This document shows, piece by piece, positions 1-10,653 of a stretch of DNA of 64,000 nucleotides (the first letter of the stretch is position 1; each line of letters opens with the position of its first letter). Where the stretch lies: assembly GCA_037074705.1 (NCBI GenBank), contig JAYJMR010000035.1, forward strand, positions 27,501 through 91,500, given 5' to 3'. Made by a program: the position numbers and the translations under genes. Source of the DNA: Zhengitettix transpicula (Eukaryota; Arthropoda; Insecta; Orthoptera; Tetrigidae). Below the pieces are notes generated by a model, which saw only the letters and a list, made by a program, of their open reading frames with translations, had not been told where the DNA came from and made no database searches.

Positions 1-192
1 TTTTTTAACTCACAGAAGAGTGTATATATATATACATGTAAAGAAACTTTAGTAGAGAAGAAATTAAAATTATAAAATAATTCGATCCGCGGAATATTAA
101 TTTGTAAGTTTTTACTAATGTTCGCTTGCAACAGCTATGCTGCGTGCGTGCGGCGGCGAGGAAGACGTTCGTAGATTACAACGGGCAGTCGT

Positions 193-237
<45 letters not shown>

Positions 238-631
238 TCACAGAAGAGTGTATATATATATACATGTAAAGAAACTTTAGTAGAGAAGAAATTAAAATTA
301 TAAAATAATTCGATCCGCGGAATATTAATTTGTAAGTTTTTACTAATGTTCGCTTGCAACAGCTATGCTGCGTGCGTGCGGCGGCGAGGAAGACGTTCGT
401 AGATTACAACGGGCAGTCGTGTTTTTTTTTTTTTTTTTTTTTTTTAACTCACAGAAGAGTGTATATATATATACATGTAAAGAAACTTTAGTAGAGAAGA
501 AATTAAAATTATAAAATAATTCGATCCGCGGAATATTAATTTGTAAGTTTTTACTAATGTTCGCTTGCAACAGCTATGCTGCGTGCGTGCGGCGGCGAGG
601 AAGACGTTCGTAGATTACAACGGGCAGTCGT

Positions 632-677
<46 letters not shown>

Positions 678-1071
678 TCACAGAAGAGTGTATATATATA
701 TACATGTAAAGAAACTTTAGTAGAGAAGAAATTAAAATTATAAAATAATTCGATCCGCGGAATATTAATTTGTAAGTTTTTACTAATGTTCGCTTGCAAC
801 AGCTATGCTGCGTGCGTGCGGCGGCGAGGAAGACGTTCGTAGATTACAACGGGCAGTCGTGTTTTTTTTTTTTTTTTTTTTTTTTAACTCACAGAAGAGT
901 GTATATATATATACATGTAAAGAAACTTTAGTAGAGAAGAAATTAAAATTATAAAATAATTCGATCCGCGGAATATTAATTTGTCAGTTTTTACTAATGT
1001 TCGCTTGCAACAGCTATGCTGCGTGCGTGCGGCGGCGAGGAAGACGTTCGTAGATTACAACGGGCAGTCGT

Positions 1072-1118
<47 letters not shown>

Positions 1119-1301
1119 TCACAGAAGAGTGTATATATATATACATGTAAAGAAACTTTAGTAGAGAAGAAATTAAAATTATAAAATAATTCGATCCGCG
1201 GAATATTAATTTGTAAGTTTTTACTAATGTTCGCTTGCAACAGCTATGCTGCGTGCGTGCGGCGGCGAGGAAGACGTTCGTAGATTACAACGGGCAGTCG
1301 T

Positions 1302-1345
<44 letters not shown>

Positions 1346-1528
1346 TCACAGAAGAGTGTATATATATATACATGTAAAGAAACTTTAGTAGAGAAGAAAT
1401 TAAAATTATAAAATAATTCGATCCGCGGAATATTAATTTGTAAGTTTTTACTAATGTTCGCTTGCAACAGCTATGCTGCGTGCGTGCGGCGGCGAGGAAG
1501 ACGTTCGTAGATTACAACGGGCAGTCGT

Positions 1529-1574
<46 letters not shown>

Positions 1575-1757
1575 TCACAGAAGAGTGTATATATATATAC
1601 ATGTAAAGAAACTTTAGTAGAGAAGAAATTAAAATTATAAAATAATTCGATCCGCGGAATATTAATTTGTAAGTTTTTACTAATGTTCGCTTGCAACAGC
1701 TATGCTGCGTGCGTGCGGCGGCGAGGAAGACGTTCGTAGATTACAACGGGCAGTCGT

Positions 1758-1801
<44 letters not shown>

Positions 1802-2191
1802 TCACAGAAGAGTGTATATATATATACATGTAAAGAAACTTTAGTAGAGAAGAAATTAAAATTATAAAATAATTCGATCCGCGGAATATTAATTTGTAAG
1901 TTTTTACTAATGTTCGCTTGCAACAGCTATGCTGCGTGCGTGCGGCGGCGAGGAAGACGTTCGTAGATTACAACGGGCAGTCGTGTTTTTTTTTTTTTTT
2001 TTTTTTTAACTCACAGAAGAGTGTATATATATACATGTAAAGAAACTTTAGTAGAGAAGAAATTAAAATTATAAAATAATTCGATCCGCGGAATATTAAT
2101 TTGTAAGTTTTTACTAATGTTCGCTTGCAACAGCTATGCTGCGTGCGTGCGGCGGCGAGGAAGACGTTCGTAGATTACAACGGGCAGTCGT

Positions 2192-2228
<37 letters not shown>

Positions 2229-2617
2229 TCACAGAAGAGTGTATATATATATACATGTAAAGAAACTTTAGTAGAGAAGAAATTAAAATTATAAAATAAT
2301 TCGATCCGCGGAATATTAATTTGTAAGTTTTTACTAATGTTCGCTTGCAACAGCTATGCTGCGTGCGTGCGGCGGCGAGGAAGACGTTCGTAGATTACAA
2401 CGGGCAGTCGTGTTTTTTTTTTTTTTTTTTTAACTCACAGAAGAGTGTATATATATATACATGTAAAGAAACTTTAGTAGAGAAGAAATTAAAATTATAA
2501 AATAATTCGATCCGCGGAATATTAATTTGTAAGTTTTTACTAATGTTCGCTTGCAACAGCTATGCTGCGTGCGTGCGGCGGCGAGGAAGACGTTCGTAGA
2601 TTACAACGGGCAGTCGT

Positions 2618-2670
<53 letters not shown>

Positions 2671-2853
2671 TCACAGAAGAGTGTATATATATATACATGT
2701 AAAGAAACTTTAGTAGAGAAGAAATTAAAATTATAAAATAATTCGATCCGCGGAATATTAATTTGTAAGTTTTTACTAATGTTCGCTTGCAACAGCTATG
2801 CTGCGTGCGTGCGGCGGCGAGGAAGACGTTCGTAGATTACAACGGGCAGTCGT

Positions 2854-2903
<50 letters not shown>

Positions 2904-3086
2904 TCACAGAAGAGTGTATATATATATACATGTAAAGAAACTTTAGTAGAGAAGAAATTAAAATTATAAAATAATTCGATCCGCGGAATATTAATTTGTA
3001 AGTTTTTACTAATGTTCGCTTGCAACAGCTATGCTGCGTGCGTGCGGCGGCGAGGAAGACGTTCGTAGATTACAACGGGCAGTCGT

Positions 3087-3136
<50 letters not shown>

Positions 3137-3319
3137 TCACAGAAGAGTGTATATATATATACATGTAAAGAAACTTTAGTAGAGAAGAAATTAAAATTAT
3201 AAAATAATTCGATCCGCGGAATATTAATTTGTAAGTTTTAACTAATGTTCGCTTGCAACAGCTATGCTGCGTGCGTGCGGCGGCGAGGAAGACGTTCGTA
3301 GATTACAACGGGCAGTCGT

Positions 3320-3365
<46 letters not shown>

Positions 3366-3764
3366 TCACAGAAGAGTGTATATATATATACATGTAAAGA
3401 AACTTTAGTAGAGAAGAAATTAAAATTATAAAATAATTCGATCCGCGGAATATTAATTTGTAAGTTTTTACTAATGTTCGCTTGCAACAGCTATGCTGCG
3501 TGCGTGCGGCGGCGAGGAAGACGTTCGTAGATTACAACGGGCAGTCGTGTTTTTTTTTTTTTTTTTTTTTTTTAACTCACAGAAGAGTGTATATATATAT
3601 ACATGTAAAGAAACTTTAGTAGAGAAGAAATTAAAATTATAAAATAATTCGATCCGCGGAATATTAATTTGTAAGTTTTTACTAATGTTCGCTTGCAACA
3701 GCTATGCTGCGTGCGTGCGGCGGCGAGGAAGACGTTCGTAGATTACAACGGGCAGTCGTGTTTT
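1..3764. repeat. Satellite block 1 (187-bp monomer plus poly-T)
   Basis: About 17 head-to-tail monomers. Each starts AACTCACAGAAGAG, continues with a short TA microsatellite, an AT-rich centre containing a CCGCGG site and a GC-rich end (TGCGTGCGTGCGGCGGCG), and finishes GGCAGTCGTG followed by a T run. The non-T part is 187 bp (e.g. 7-193) and almost invariant. The T run is bimodal here, about 18-26 or about 35-50. The block enters the window inside a T run and ends in only four T at the U2 unit boundary. Variants include a C in the GTAAG motif near 984 and a shorter TA tract near 2022. Nothing in it looks coding; apparent minus-strand reading frames are the monomer plus poly-lysine from the A run. 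Confidence 0.97.
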
Positions 3765-4359
3765 GCGATGGCCGCCCAAGAGGCGCTCTGCTAGGTGGAA
3801 TAAACGTATATTGCATACATTGTTTATAAATGTATATCGAAATCCAGACGTCGGTATTTTACGTCTAAATTATAATAAAACCGAGATAGATTTATGGGAA
3901 AGTGACAGAATTAAAAGAGGCTTTAACGGCAACGAACCCCTGTTTTCAATATAGCTACGCAGTTTCCGTCAACAACGAATATTAATTACACTTCCTTTGA
4001 GCCGAAAGAAATGAGCGGAAAAAGTACGATGTTTTGAATACATATGTATCAGATACATATTCGTAAAAGGCGCGTTATCCTATCGTACTTGCGTGCGTGC
4101 GTGCGGCGGCGACGACGTTCGCGAAATACAAAAGATATATAGGGAGCGTGGTCCAGCTGGTGGCCACGGACAACGGCTTCTCCCGGAAAATTACTTGTAC
4201 TCGCTGGTGCCCGGTCCTGCCTGCGAGAAGATGATTGCCGAGAGAGGTGAATCCTGTACTGGATGCGAAATCGCAGTTATTTCAAAATTTACCTGCCTTC
4301 CAACTCAATATTTGATACGTCAGAATGTTAAACTTCTTTCTTTGTTTGAATTTCAATAA
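3765..4359. other. U2 unit 1, downstream (3') flank
   Basis: Non-satellite sequence 3' of the U2 gene, nearly identical in all five units (595-598 bp). It holds a 19-bp near-perfect palindrome, a GC-rich stretch (4093-4130) closely similar to the end of the satellite monomer, and a TATATAG motif near 4136. An 88-codon plus-strand reading frame (4093-4359) matches no family I recognise, and small indels break it in unit 3, so I do not call it a gene. A purine-rich stretch just beyond the U2 3' end on the minus strand (about 4331-4350) could act as an snRNA 3' box; this is only suggestive. Confidence 0.6.
4042..4060. repeat. 19-bp near-perfect palindrome downstream of U2
   Basis: ATATGTATC, a single A, then GATACATAT: a 9-bp inverted repeat about 300 bp past the U2 3' end. 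It recurs unchanged in every unit (10088-10106, 30094-30112, 36058-36076, 47812-47830). It may be a protein-binding palindrome or a cruciform-prone site; no function is established. Confidence 0.6.
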
Positions 4360-4548
4360 GGTGGGCCGATCCCGGCGATACTGCAAAGCCGGGCCAACCC
4401 GTGACAGATGTGGAGCAAGCTCCTAACACTCCGTCATTTTCCAAAAATGAGTTTAATATTCTGGTGGTGCGATGCACCACGTATCAGATATTAAGCTGAT
4501 AAGAACAGATACTACACTTTGATCTTAGCCAAAAGGCCGAGAAGCGAT
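4360..4548 (-). ncRNA. U2: U2 spliceosomal snRNA, intact copy 1
   Basis: This is the RNA of the U2 snRNP, which pairs with the intron branch site during spliceosome assembly. The gene reads on the minus strand from 4548 and begins ATCGCTTCTCGGCC, the conserved 5' stem-loop I. The branch-site recognition motif GUAGUA is at RNA nt 34-39 (4510-4515), followed by the stem IIa region (CTTAATATCTGATACG). The Sm site ATTTTTGG is at nt 101-108 (4441-4448). The 3' domain ends near CGGCCCACC. The length, 188-189 nt, is normal for U2, but the exact 3' end cannot be fixed from sequence. It is the only one of five copies in which both the RNA sequence and the promoter-proximal region are uninterrupted, so it is the best candidate for a working gene. 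Confidence 0.97.
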
Positions 4549-4612
4549 AAAGATTCCTCGATCGGGACGGTCTTTTATTCCGGACACCATTGTAATCAAC
4601 GGGGAGCATTGT
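4549..4612 (-). promoter_or_regulatory. Presumed U2 snRNA promoter (PSE region)
   Basis: This is the 64 bp immediately upstream of U2. Insect snRNA genes are driven by a proximal sequence element at about -60 to -40 plus a short element (PSEB or TATA) at about -32 to -25. The first position here holds 4589-4609. The second holds AATAAAAG at -31 to -24 (4572-4579), a TATA/PSEB-like octamer. The region is conserved in all units; in units 3 and 4 it is displaced from U2 by a retroposon. Assignment is by position only, because the insect PSE diverges quickly between species. Confidence 0.4.
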
Positions 4613-5133
4613 TAAATGTTTCTGCGGCAATACGTCGAAACACGCGGTCCCCGCGAAACGCCTGAAATCCTGATCGGAAAGTGAGGTCAACCGTCGAATG
4701 CTTAAATATCGCGGGAAAGGAAACAATTGGCTTCAAAGATAAAAATATTTGAAATGTATCAACAGTTTTATTGTTACAGTACGTCCCCACCTAGCGGCAC
4801 TTACCTGCACTCGCTGCAGGGTGATACGTAAATGTAAGAGAAAAAAATTAAATTCCTCACGTAAACACACGAGTTCCGTCAAATTGAGCAAAAAAGAAAT
4901 GACGTCGTCTAAGAAACGAATAGACAGTCAGAGTTCGGTGCGAATTAAGTGGAATTGATAACGGTTACAATTTTTCACGTTGACGTTTCCATTGTTACGC
5001 GGTCTTTGTAAACAAAGTTAATATTTGTCTTTAAACAGTACGCGCTCACATGTACGCGACATTTAAAAATTTTCCCCATTTTTTAAATATATATTTATTT
5101 ATTTAAATATATATAGAAGTAAAAAAAAATGGT

Positions 5134-5136
<3 letters not shown>
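4613..5136. other. U2 unit 1, upstream (5') flank
   Basis: Unique-type sequence on the 5' side of U2, repeated in the other units. It becomes very AT-rich near its end (5080-5136) and finishes AATGGTGG followed directly by the T run of the next satellite block. A consensus 5' splice-site sequence (CAGGTAAGT on the minus strand, near 4800-4808) is visible, but no exon or second snRNA gene can be supported. Confidence 0.5.
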
Positions 5137-5176
<40 letters not shown>

Positions 5177-5359
5177 TCACAGAAGAGTGTATATATATAT
5201 ACATGTAAAGAAACTTTAGTAGAGAAGAAATTAAAATTATAAAATAATTCGATCCGCGGAATATTAATTTGTAAGTTTTTACTAATGTTCGCTTGCAACA
5301 GCTATGCTGCGTGCGTGCGGCGGCGAGGAAGACGTTCGTAGATTACAACGGGCAGTCGT

Positions 5360-5406
<47 letters not shown>

Positions 5407-5589
5407 TCACAGAAGAGTGTATATATATATACATGTAAAGAAACTTTAGTAGAGAAGAAATTAAAATTATAAAATAATTCGATCCGCGGAATATTAATTT
5501 GTAAGTTTTTACTAATGTTCGCTTGCAACAGCTATGCTGCGTGCGTGCGGCGGCGAGGAAGACGTTCGTAGATTACAACGGGCAGTCGT

Positions 5590-5638
<49 letters not shown>

Positions 5639-5821
5639 TCACAGAAGAGTGTATATATATATACATGTAAAGAAACTTTAGTAGAGAAGAAATTAAAATT
5701 ATAAAATAATTCGATCCGCGGAATATTAATTTGTAAGTTTTTACTAATGTTCGCTTGCAACAGCTATGCTGCGTGCGTGCGGCGGCGAGGAAGACGTTCG
5801 TAGATTACAACGGGCAGTCGT

Positions 5822-5867
<46 letters not shown>

Positions 5868-6259
5868 TCACAGAAGAGTGTATATATATATACATGTAAA
5901 GAAACTTTAGTAGAGAAGAAATTAAAATTATAAAATAATTCGATCCGCGGAATATTAATTTGTAAGTTTTTACTAATGTTCGCTTGCAACAGCTATGCTG
6001 CGTGCGTGCGGCGGCGAGGAAGACGTTCGTAGATTACAACGGGCAGTCGTGTTTTTTTTTTTTTTTTTTTTTTAACTCACAGAAGAGTGTATATATATAT
6101 ACATGTAAAGAAACTTTAGTAGAGAAGAAATTAAAATTATAAAATAATTCGATCCGCGGAATATTAATTTGTAAGTTTTTACTAATGTTCGCTTGCAACA
6201 GCTATGCTGCGTGCGTGCGGCGGCGAGGAAGACGTTCGTAGATTACAACGGGCAGTCGT

Positions 6260-6303
<44 letters not shown>

Positions 6304-6697
6304 TCACAGAAGAGTGTATATATATATACATGTAAAGAAACTTTAGTAGAGAAGAAATTAAAATTATAAAATAATTCGATCCGCGGAATATTAATTTGTA
6401 AGTTTTTACTAATGTTCGCTTGCAACAGCTATGCTGCGTGCGTGCGGCGGCGAGGAAGACGTTCGTAGATTACAACGGGCAGTCGTGTTTTTTTTTTTTT
6501 TTTTTTTTTTTAACTCACAGAAGAGTGTATATATATATACATGTAAAGAAACTTTAGTAGAGAAGAAATTAAAATTATAAAATAATTCGATCCGCGGAAT
6601 ATTAATTTGTAAGTTTTTACTAATGTTCGCTTGCAACAGCTATGCTGCGTGCGTGCGGCGGCGAGGAAGACGTTCGTAGATTACAACGGGCAGTCGT

Positions 6698-6743
<46 letters not shown>

Positions 6744-6926
6744 TCACAGAAGAGTGTATATATATATACATGTAAAGAAACTTTAGTAGAGAAGAAATTA
6801 AAATTATAAAATAATTCGATCCGCGGAATATTAATTTGTAAGTTTTTACTAATGTTCGCTTGCAACAGCTATGCTGCGTGCGTGCGGCGGCGAGGAAGAC
6901 GTTCGTAGATTACAACGGGCAGTCGT

Positions 6927-6973
<47 letters not shown>

Positions 6974-7156
6974 TCACAGAAGAGTGTATATATATATACA
7001 TGTAAAGAAACTTTAGTAGAGAAGAAATTAAAATTATAAAATAATTCGATCCGCGGAATATTAATTTGTAAGTTTTTACTAATGTTCGCTTGCAACAGCT
7101 ATGCTGCGTGCGTGCGGCGGCGAGGAAGACGTTCGTAGATTACAACGGGCAGTCGT

Positions 7157-7205
<49 letters not shown>

Positions 7206-7597
7206 TCACAGAAGAGTGTATATATATATACATGTAAAGAAACTTTAGTAGAGAAGAAATTAAAATTATAAAATAATTCGATCCGCGGAATATTAATTTG
7301 TAAGTTTTTACTAATGTTCGCTTGCAACAGCTATGCTGCGTGCGTGCGGCGGCGAGGAAGACGTTCGTAGATTACAACGGGCAGTCGTGTTTTTTTTTTT
7401 TTTTTTTTTTTAACTCACAGAAGAGTGTATATATATATACATGTAAAGAAACTTTAGTAGAGAAGAAATTAAAATTATAAAATAATTCGATCCGCGGAAT
7501 ATTAATTTGTAAGTTTTTACTAATGTTCGCTTGCAACAGCTATGCTGCGTGCGTGCGGCGGCGAGGAAGACGTTCGTAGATTACAACGGGCAGTCGT

Positions 7598-7641
<44 letters not shown>

Positions 7642-8248
7642 TCACAGAAGAGTGTATATATATATACATGTAAAGAAACTTTAGTAGAGAAGAAATTAAA
7701 ATTATAAAATAATTCGATCCGCGGAATATTAATTTGTAAGTTTTTACTAATGTTCGCTTGCAACAGCTATGCTGCGTGCGTGCGGCGGCGAGGAAGACGT
7801 TCGTAGATTACAACGGGCAGTCGTGTTTTTTTTTTTTTTTTTTTTTTTTTAACTCACAGAAGAGTGTATATATATATACATGTAAAGAAACTTTAGTAGA
7901 GAAGAAATTAAAATTATAAAATAATTCGATCCGCGGAATATTAATTTGTAAGTTTTTACTAATGTTCGCTTGCAACAGCTATGCTGCGTGCGTGCGGCGG
8001 CGAGGAAGACGTTCGTAGATTACAACGGGCAGTCGTGTTTTTTTTTTTTTTTTTTTTTTTTTAACTCACAGAAGAGTGTATATATATATACATGTAAAGA
8101 AACTTTAGTAGAGAAGAAATTAAAATTATAAAATAATTCGATCCGCGGAATATTAATTTGTAAGTTTTTACTAATGTTCGCTTGCAACAGCTATGCTGCG
8201 TGCGTGCGGCGGCGAGGAAGACGTTCGTAGATTACAACGGGCAGTCGT

Positions 8249-8291
<43 letters not shown>

Positions 8292-8474
8292 TCACAGAAG
8301 AGTGTATATATATATACATGTAAAGAAACTTTAGTAGAGAAGAAATTAAAATTATAAAATAATTCGATCCGCGGAATATTAATTTGTAAGTTTTTACTAA
8401 TGTTCGCTTGCAACAGCTATGCTGCGTGCGTGCGGCGGCGAGGAAGACGTTCGTAGATTACAACGGGCAGTCGT

Positions 8475-8521
<47 letters not shown>

Positions 8522-8704
8522 TCACAGAAGAGTGTATATATATATACATGTAAAGAAACTTTAGTAGAGAAGAAATTAAAATTATAAAATAATTCGATCC
8601 GCGGAATATTAATTTGTAAGTTTTTACTAATGTTCGCTTGCAACAGCTATGCTGCGTGCGTGCGGCGGCGAGGAAGACGTTCGTAGATTACAACGGGCAG
8701 TCGT

Positions 8705-8749
<45 letters not shown>

Positions 8750-9142
8750 TCACAGAAGAGTGTATATATATATACATGTAAAGAAACTTTAGTAGAGAAG
8801 AAATTAAAATTATAAAATAATTCGATCCGCGGAATATTAATTTGTAAGTTTTTACTAATGTTCGCTTGCAACAGCTATGCTGCGTGCGTGCGGCGGCGAG
8901 GAAGACGTTCGTAGATTACAACGGGCAGTCGTGTTTTTTTTTTTTTTTTTTTTTTTAACTCACAGAAGAGTGTATATATATATACATGTAAAGAAACTTT
9001 AGTAGAGAAGAAATTAAAATTATAAAATAATTCGATCCGCGGAATATTAATTTGTAAGTTTTTACTAATGTTCGCTTGCAACAGCTATGCTGCGTGCGTG
9101 CGGCGGCGAGGAAGACGTTCGTAGATTACAACGGGCAGTCGT

Positions 9143-9187
<45 letters not shown>

Positions 9188-9370
9188 TCACAGAAGAGTG
9201 TATATATATATACATGTAAAGAAACTTTAGTAGAGAAGAAATTAAAATTATAAAATAATTCGATCCGCGGAATATTAATTTGTAAGTTTTTACTAATGTT
9301 CGCTTGCAACAGCTATGCTGCGTGCGTGCGGCGGCGAGGAAGACGTTCGTAGATTACAACGGGCAGTCGT

Positions 9371-9412
<42 letters not shown>

Positions 9413-9810
9413 TCACAGAAGAGTGTATATATATATACATGTAAAGAAACTTTAGTAGAGAAGAAATTAAAATTATAAAATAATTCGATCCGCGGAATAT
9501 TAATTTGTAAGTTTTTACTAATGTTCGCTTGCAACAGCTATGCTGCGTGCGTGCGGCGGCGAGGAAGACGTTCGTAGATTACAACGGGCAGTCGTGTTTT
9601 TTTTTTTTTTTTTTTTTTTAACTCACAGAAGAGTGTATATATATATACATGTAAAGAAACTTTAGTAGAGAAGAAATTAAAATTATAAAATAATTCGATC
9701 CGCGGAATATTAATTTGTAAGTTTTTACTAATGTTCGCTTGCAACAGCTATGCTGCGTGCGTGCGGCGGCGAGGAAGACGTTCGTAGATTACAACGGGCA
9801 GTCGTGTTTT
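5137..9810. repeat. Satellite block 2 (187-bp monomer plus poly-T)
   Basis: About 21 monomers of the same satellite, starting in a 37-T run right after the U2 unit 1 upstream flank and ending in four T before unit 2. Short (about 20-24) and long (about 36-43) T runs are interleaved, giving periods near 210 and near 230 bp. Monomer sequences are essentially identical to block 1. Confidence 0.97.
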
Positions 9811-10405
9811 GCGATGGCCGCCCAAGAGGCGCTCTGCTAGGTGGAATAAACGTATATTGCATACATTGTTTATAAATGTATATCGAAATCCAGACGTCGG
9901 TATTTTACGTCTAAATTATAATAAAACCGAGATAGATTTATGGGAAAGTGACAGAATTAAAAGAGGCTTTAACGGCAACGAACCCCTGTTTTCAATATAG
10001 CTACGCAGTTTCCGTCAACAACGAATATTAATTACACTTCCTTTGAGCCGAAAGAAATGAGCGGAAAAAGTACGATGTTTTGAATACATATGTATCAGAT
10101 ACATATTCGTAAAAGGCGCGTTATCCTATCGTACTTGCGTGCGTGCGTGCGGCGGCGACGACGTTCGCGAAATACAAAAGATATATAGGGAGCGTGGTCC
10201 AGCTGGTGGCCACGGACAACGGCTTCTCCCGGAAAATTACTTGTACTCGCTGGTGCCCGGTCCTGCCTGCGAGAAGATGATTGCCGAGAGAGGTGAATCC
10301 TGTACTGGATGCGAAATCGCAGTTATTTCAAAATTTACCTGCCTTCCAACTCAATATTTGATACGTCAGAATGTTAAACTTCTTTCTTTGTTTGAATTTC
10401 AATAA
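9811..10405. other. U2 unit 2, downstream flank
   Basis: Copy of the 3765-4359 flank, same length. It carries the two-repeat form GCGACGACGTTCG seen in unit 1, whereas units 3-5 have an extra GAC. Units 1 and 2 are therefore closer to each other here. No gene is called. Confidence 0.6.
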
Positions 10406-10555
10406 GGTGGGCCGATCCCGGCGATACTGCAAAGCCGGGCCAACCCGTGACAGATGTGGAGCAAGCTCCTAACACTCCGTCATTTTCCAAAAATGAGTTT
10501 AATATTCTGGTGGTGCGATGCACCACGTATCAGATATTAAGCTGATAAGAACAGA
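10406..10555 (-). pseudogene. U2 snRNA copy 2, 3' fragment
   Basis: Corresponds to U2 nt 40 to the 3' end (150 nt), including the Sm site. The gene is split by the Utopia-like element; the 5' 38 nt lie at 16219-16256. Nucleotide A39 of U2 is missing from both fragments, so this insertion came with a 1-nt target deletion or lost one base later. The Sm site and 3' stem-loops remain, but without the 5' half no functional U2 can be made. Confidence 0.93.
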
Positions 10556-10653
10556 CTTAAAACTATCAATCGGTATGTTCTTCAGCTTCTACTACAAACT
10601 AATACTACAGTTAAAATCGTAATTGTAAAATTTTAAGGACAGTGATGCCTCTG

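Noticed and set aside
1..3764. CRISPR-like array
   Set aside because: The repeat is 187 bp and the spacer is a homopolymer. There are no cas genes and the context is eukaryotic.
4093..4359. 88-codon plus-strand reading frame in the U2 3' flank, present in most units
   Set aside because: No recognisable family; it runs into U2 antisense, unit 3 breaks it by small indels, and conservation is explained by array homogenisation.
4799..4830. ACTTACCTG followed by GC-rich sequence, resembling the U1 snRNA 5' end
   Set aside because: The match stops after nine bases, and no U1 stem-loops or Sm site follow. The reverse strand is a 5' splice-site consensus without exon context.
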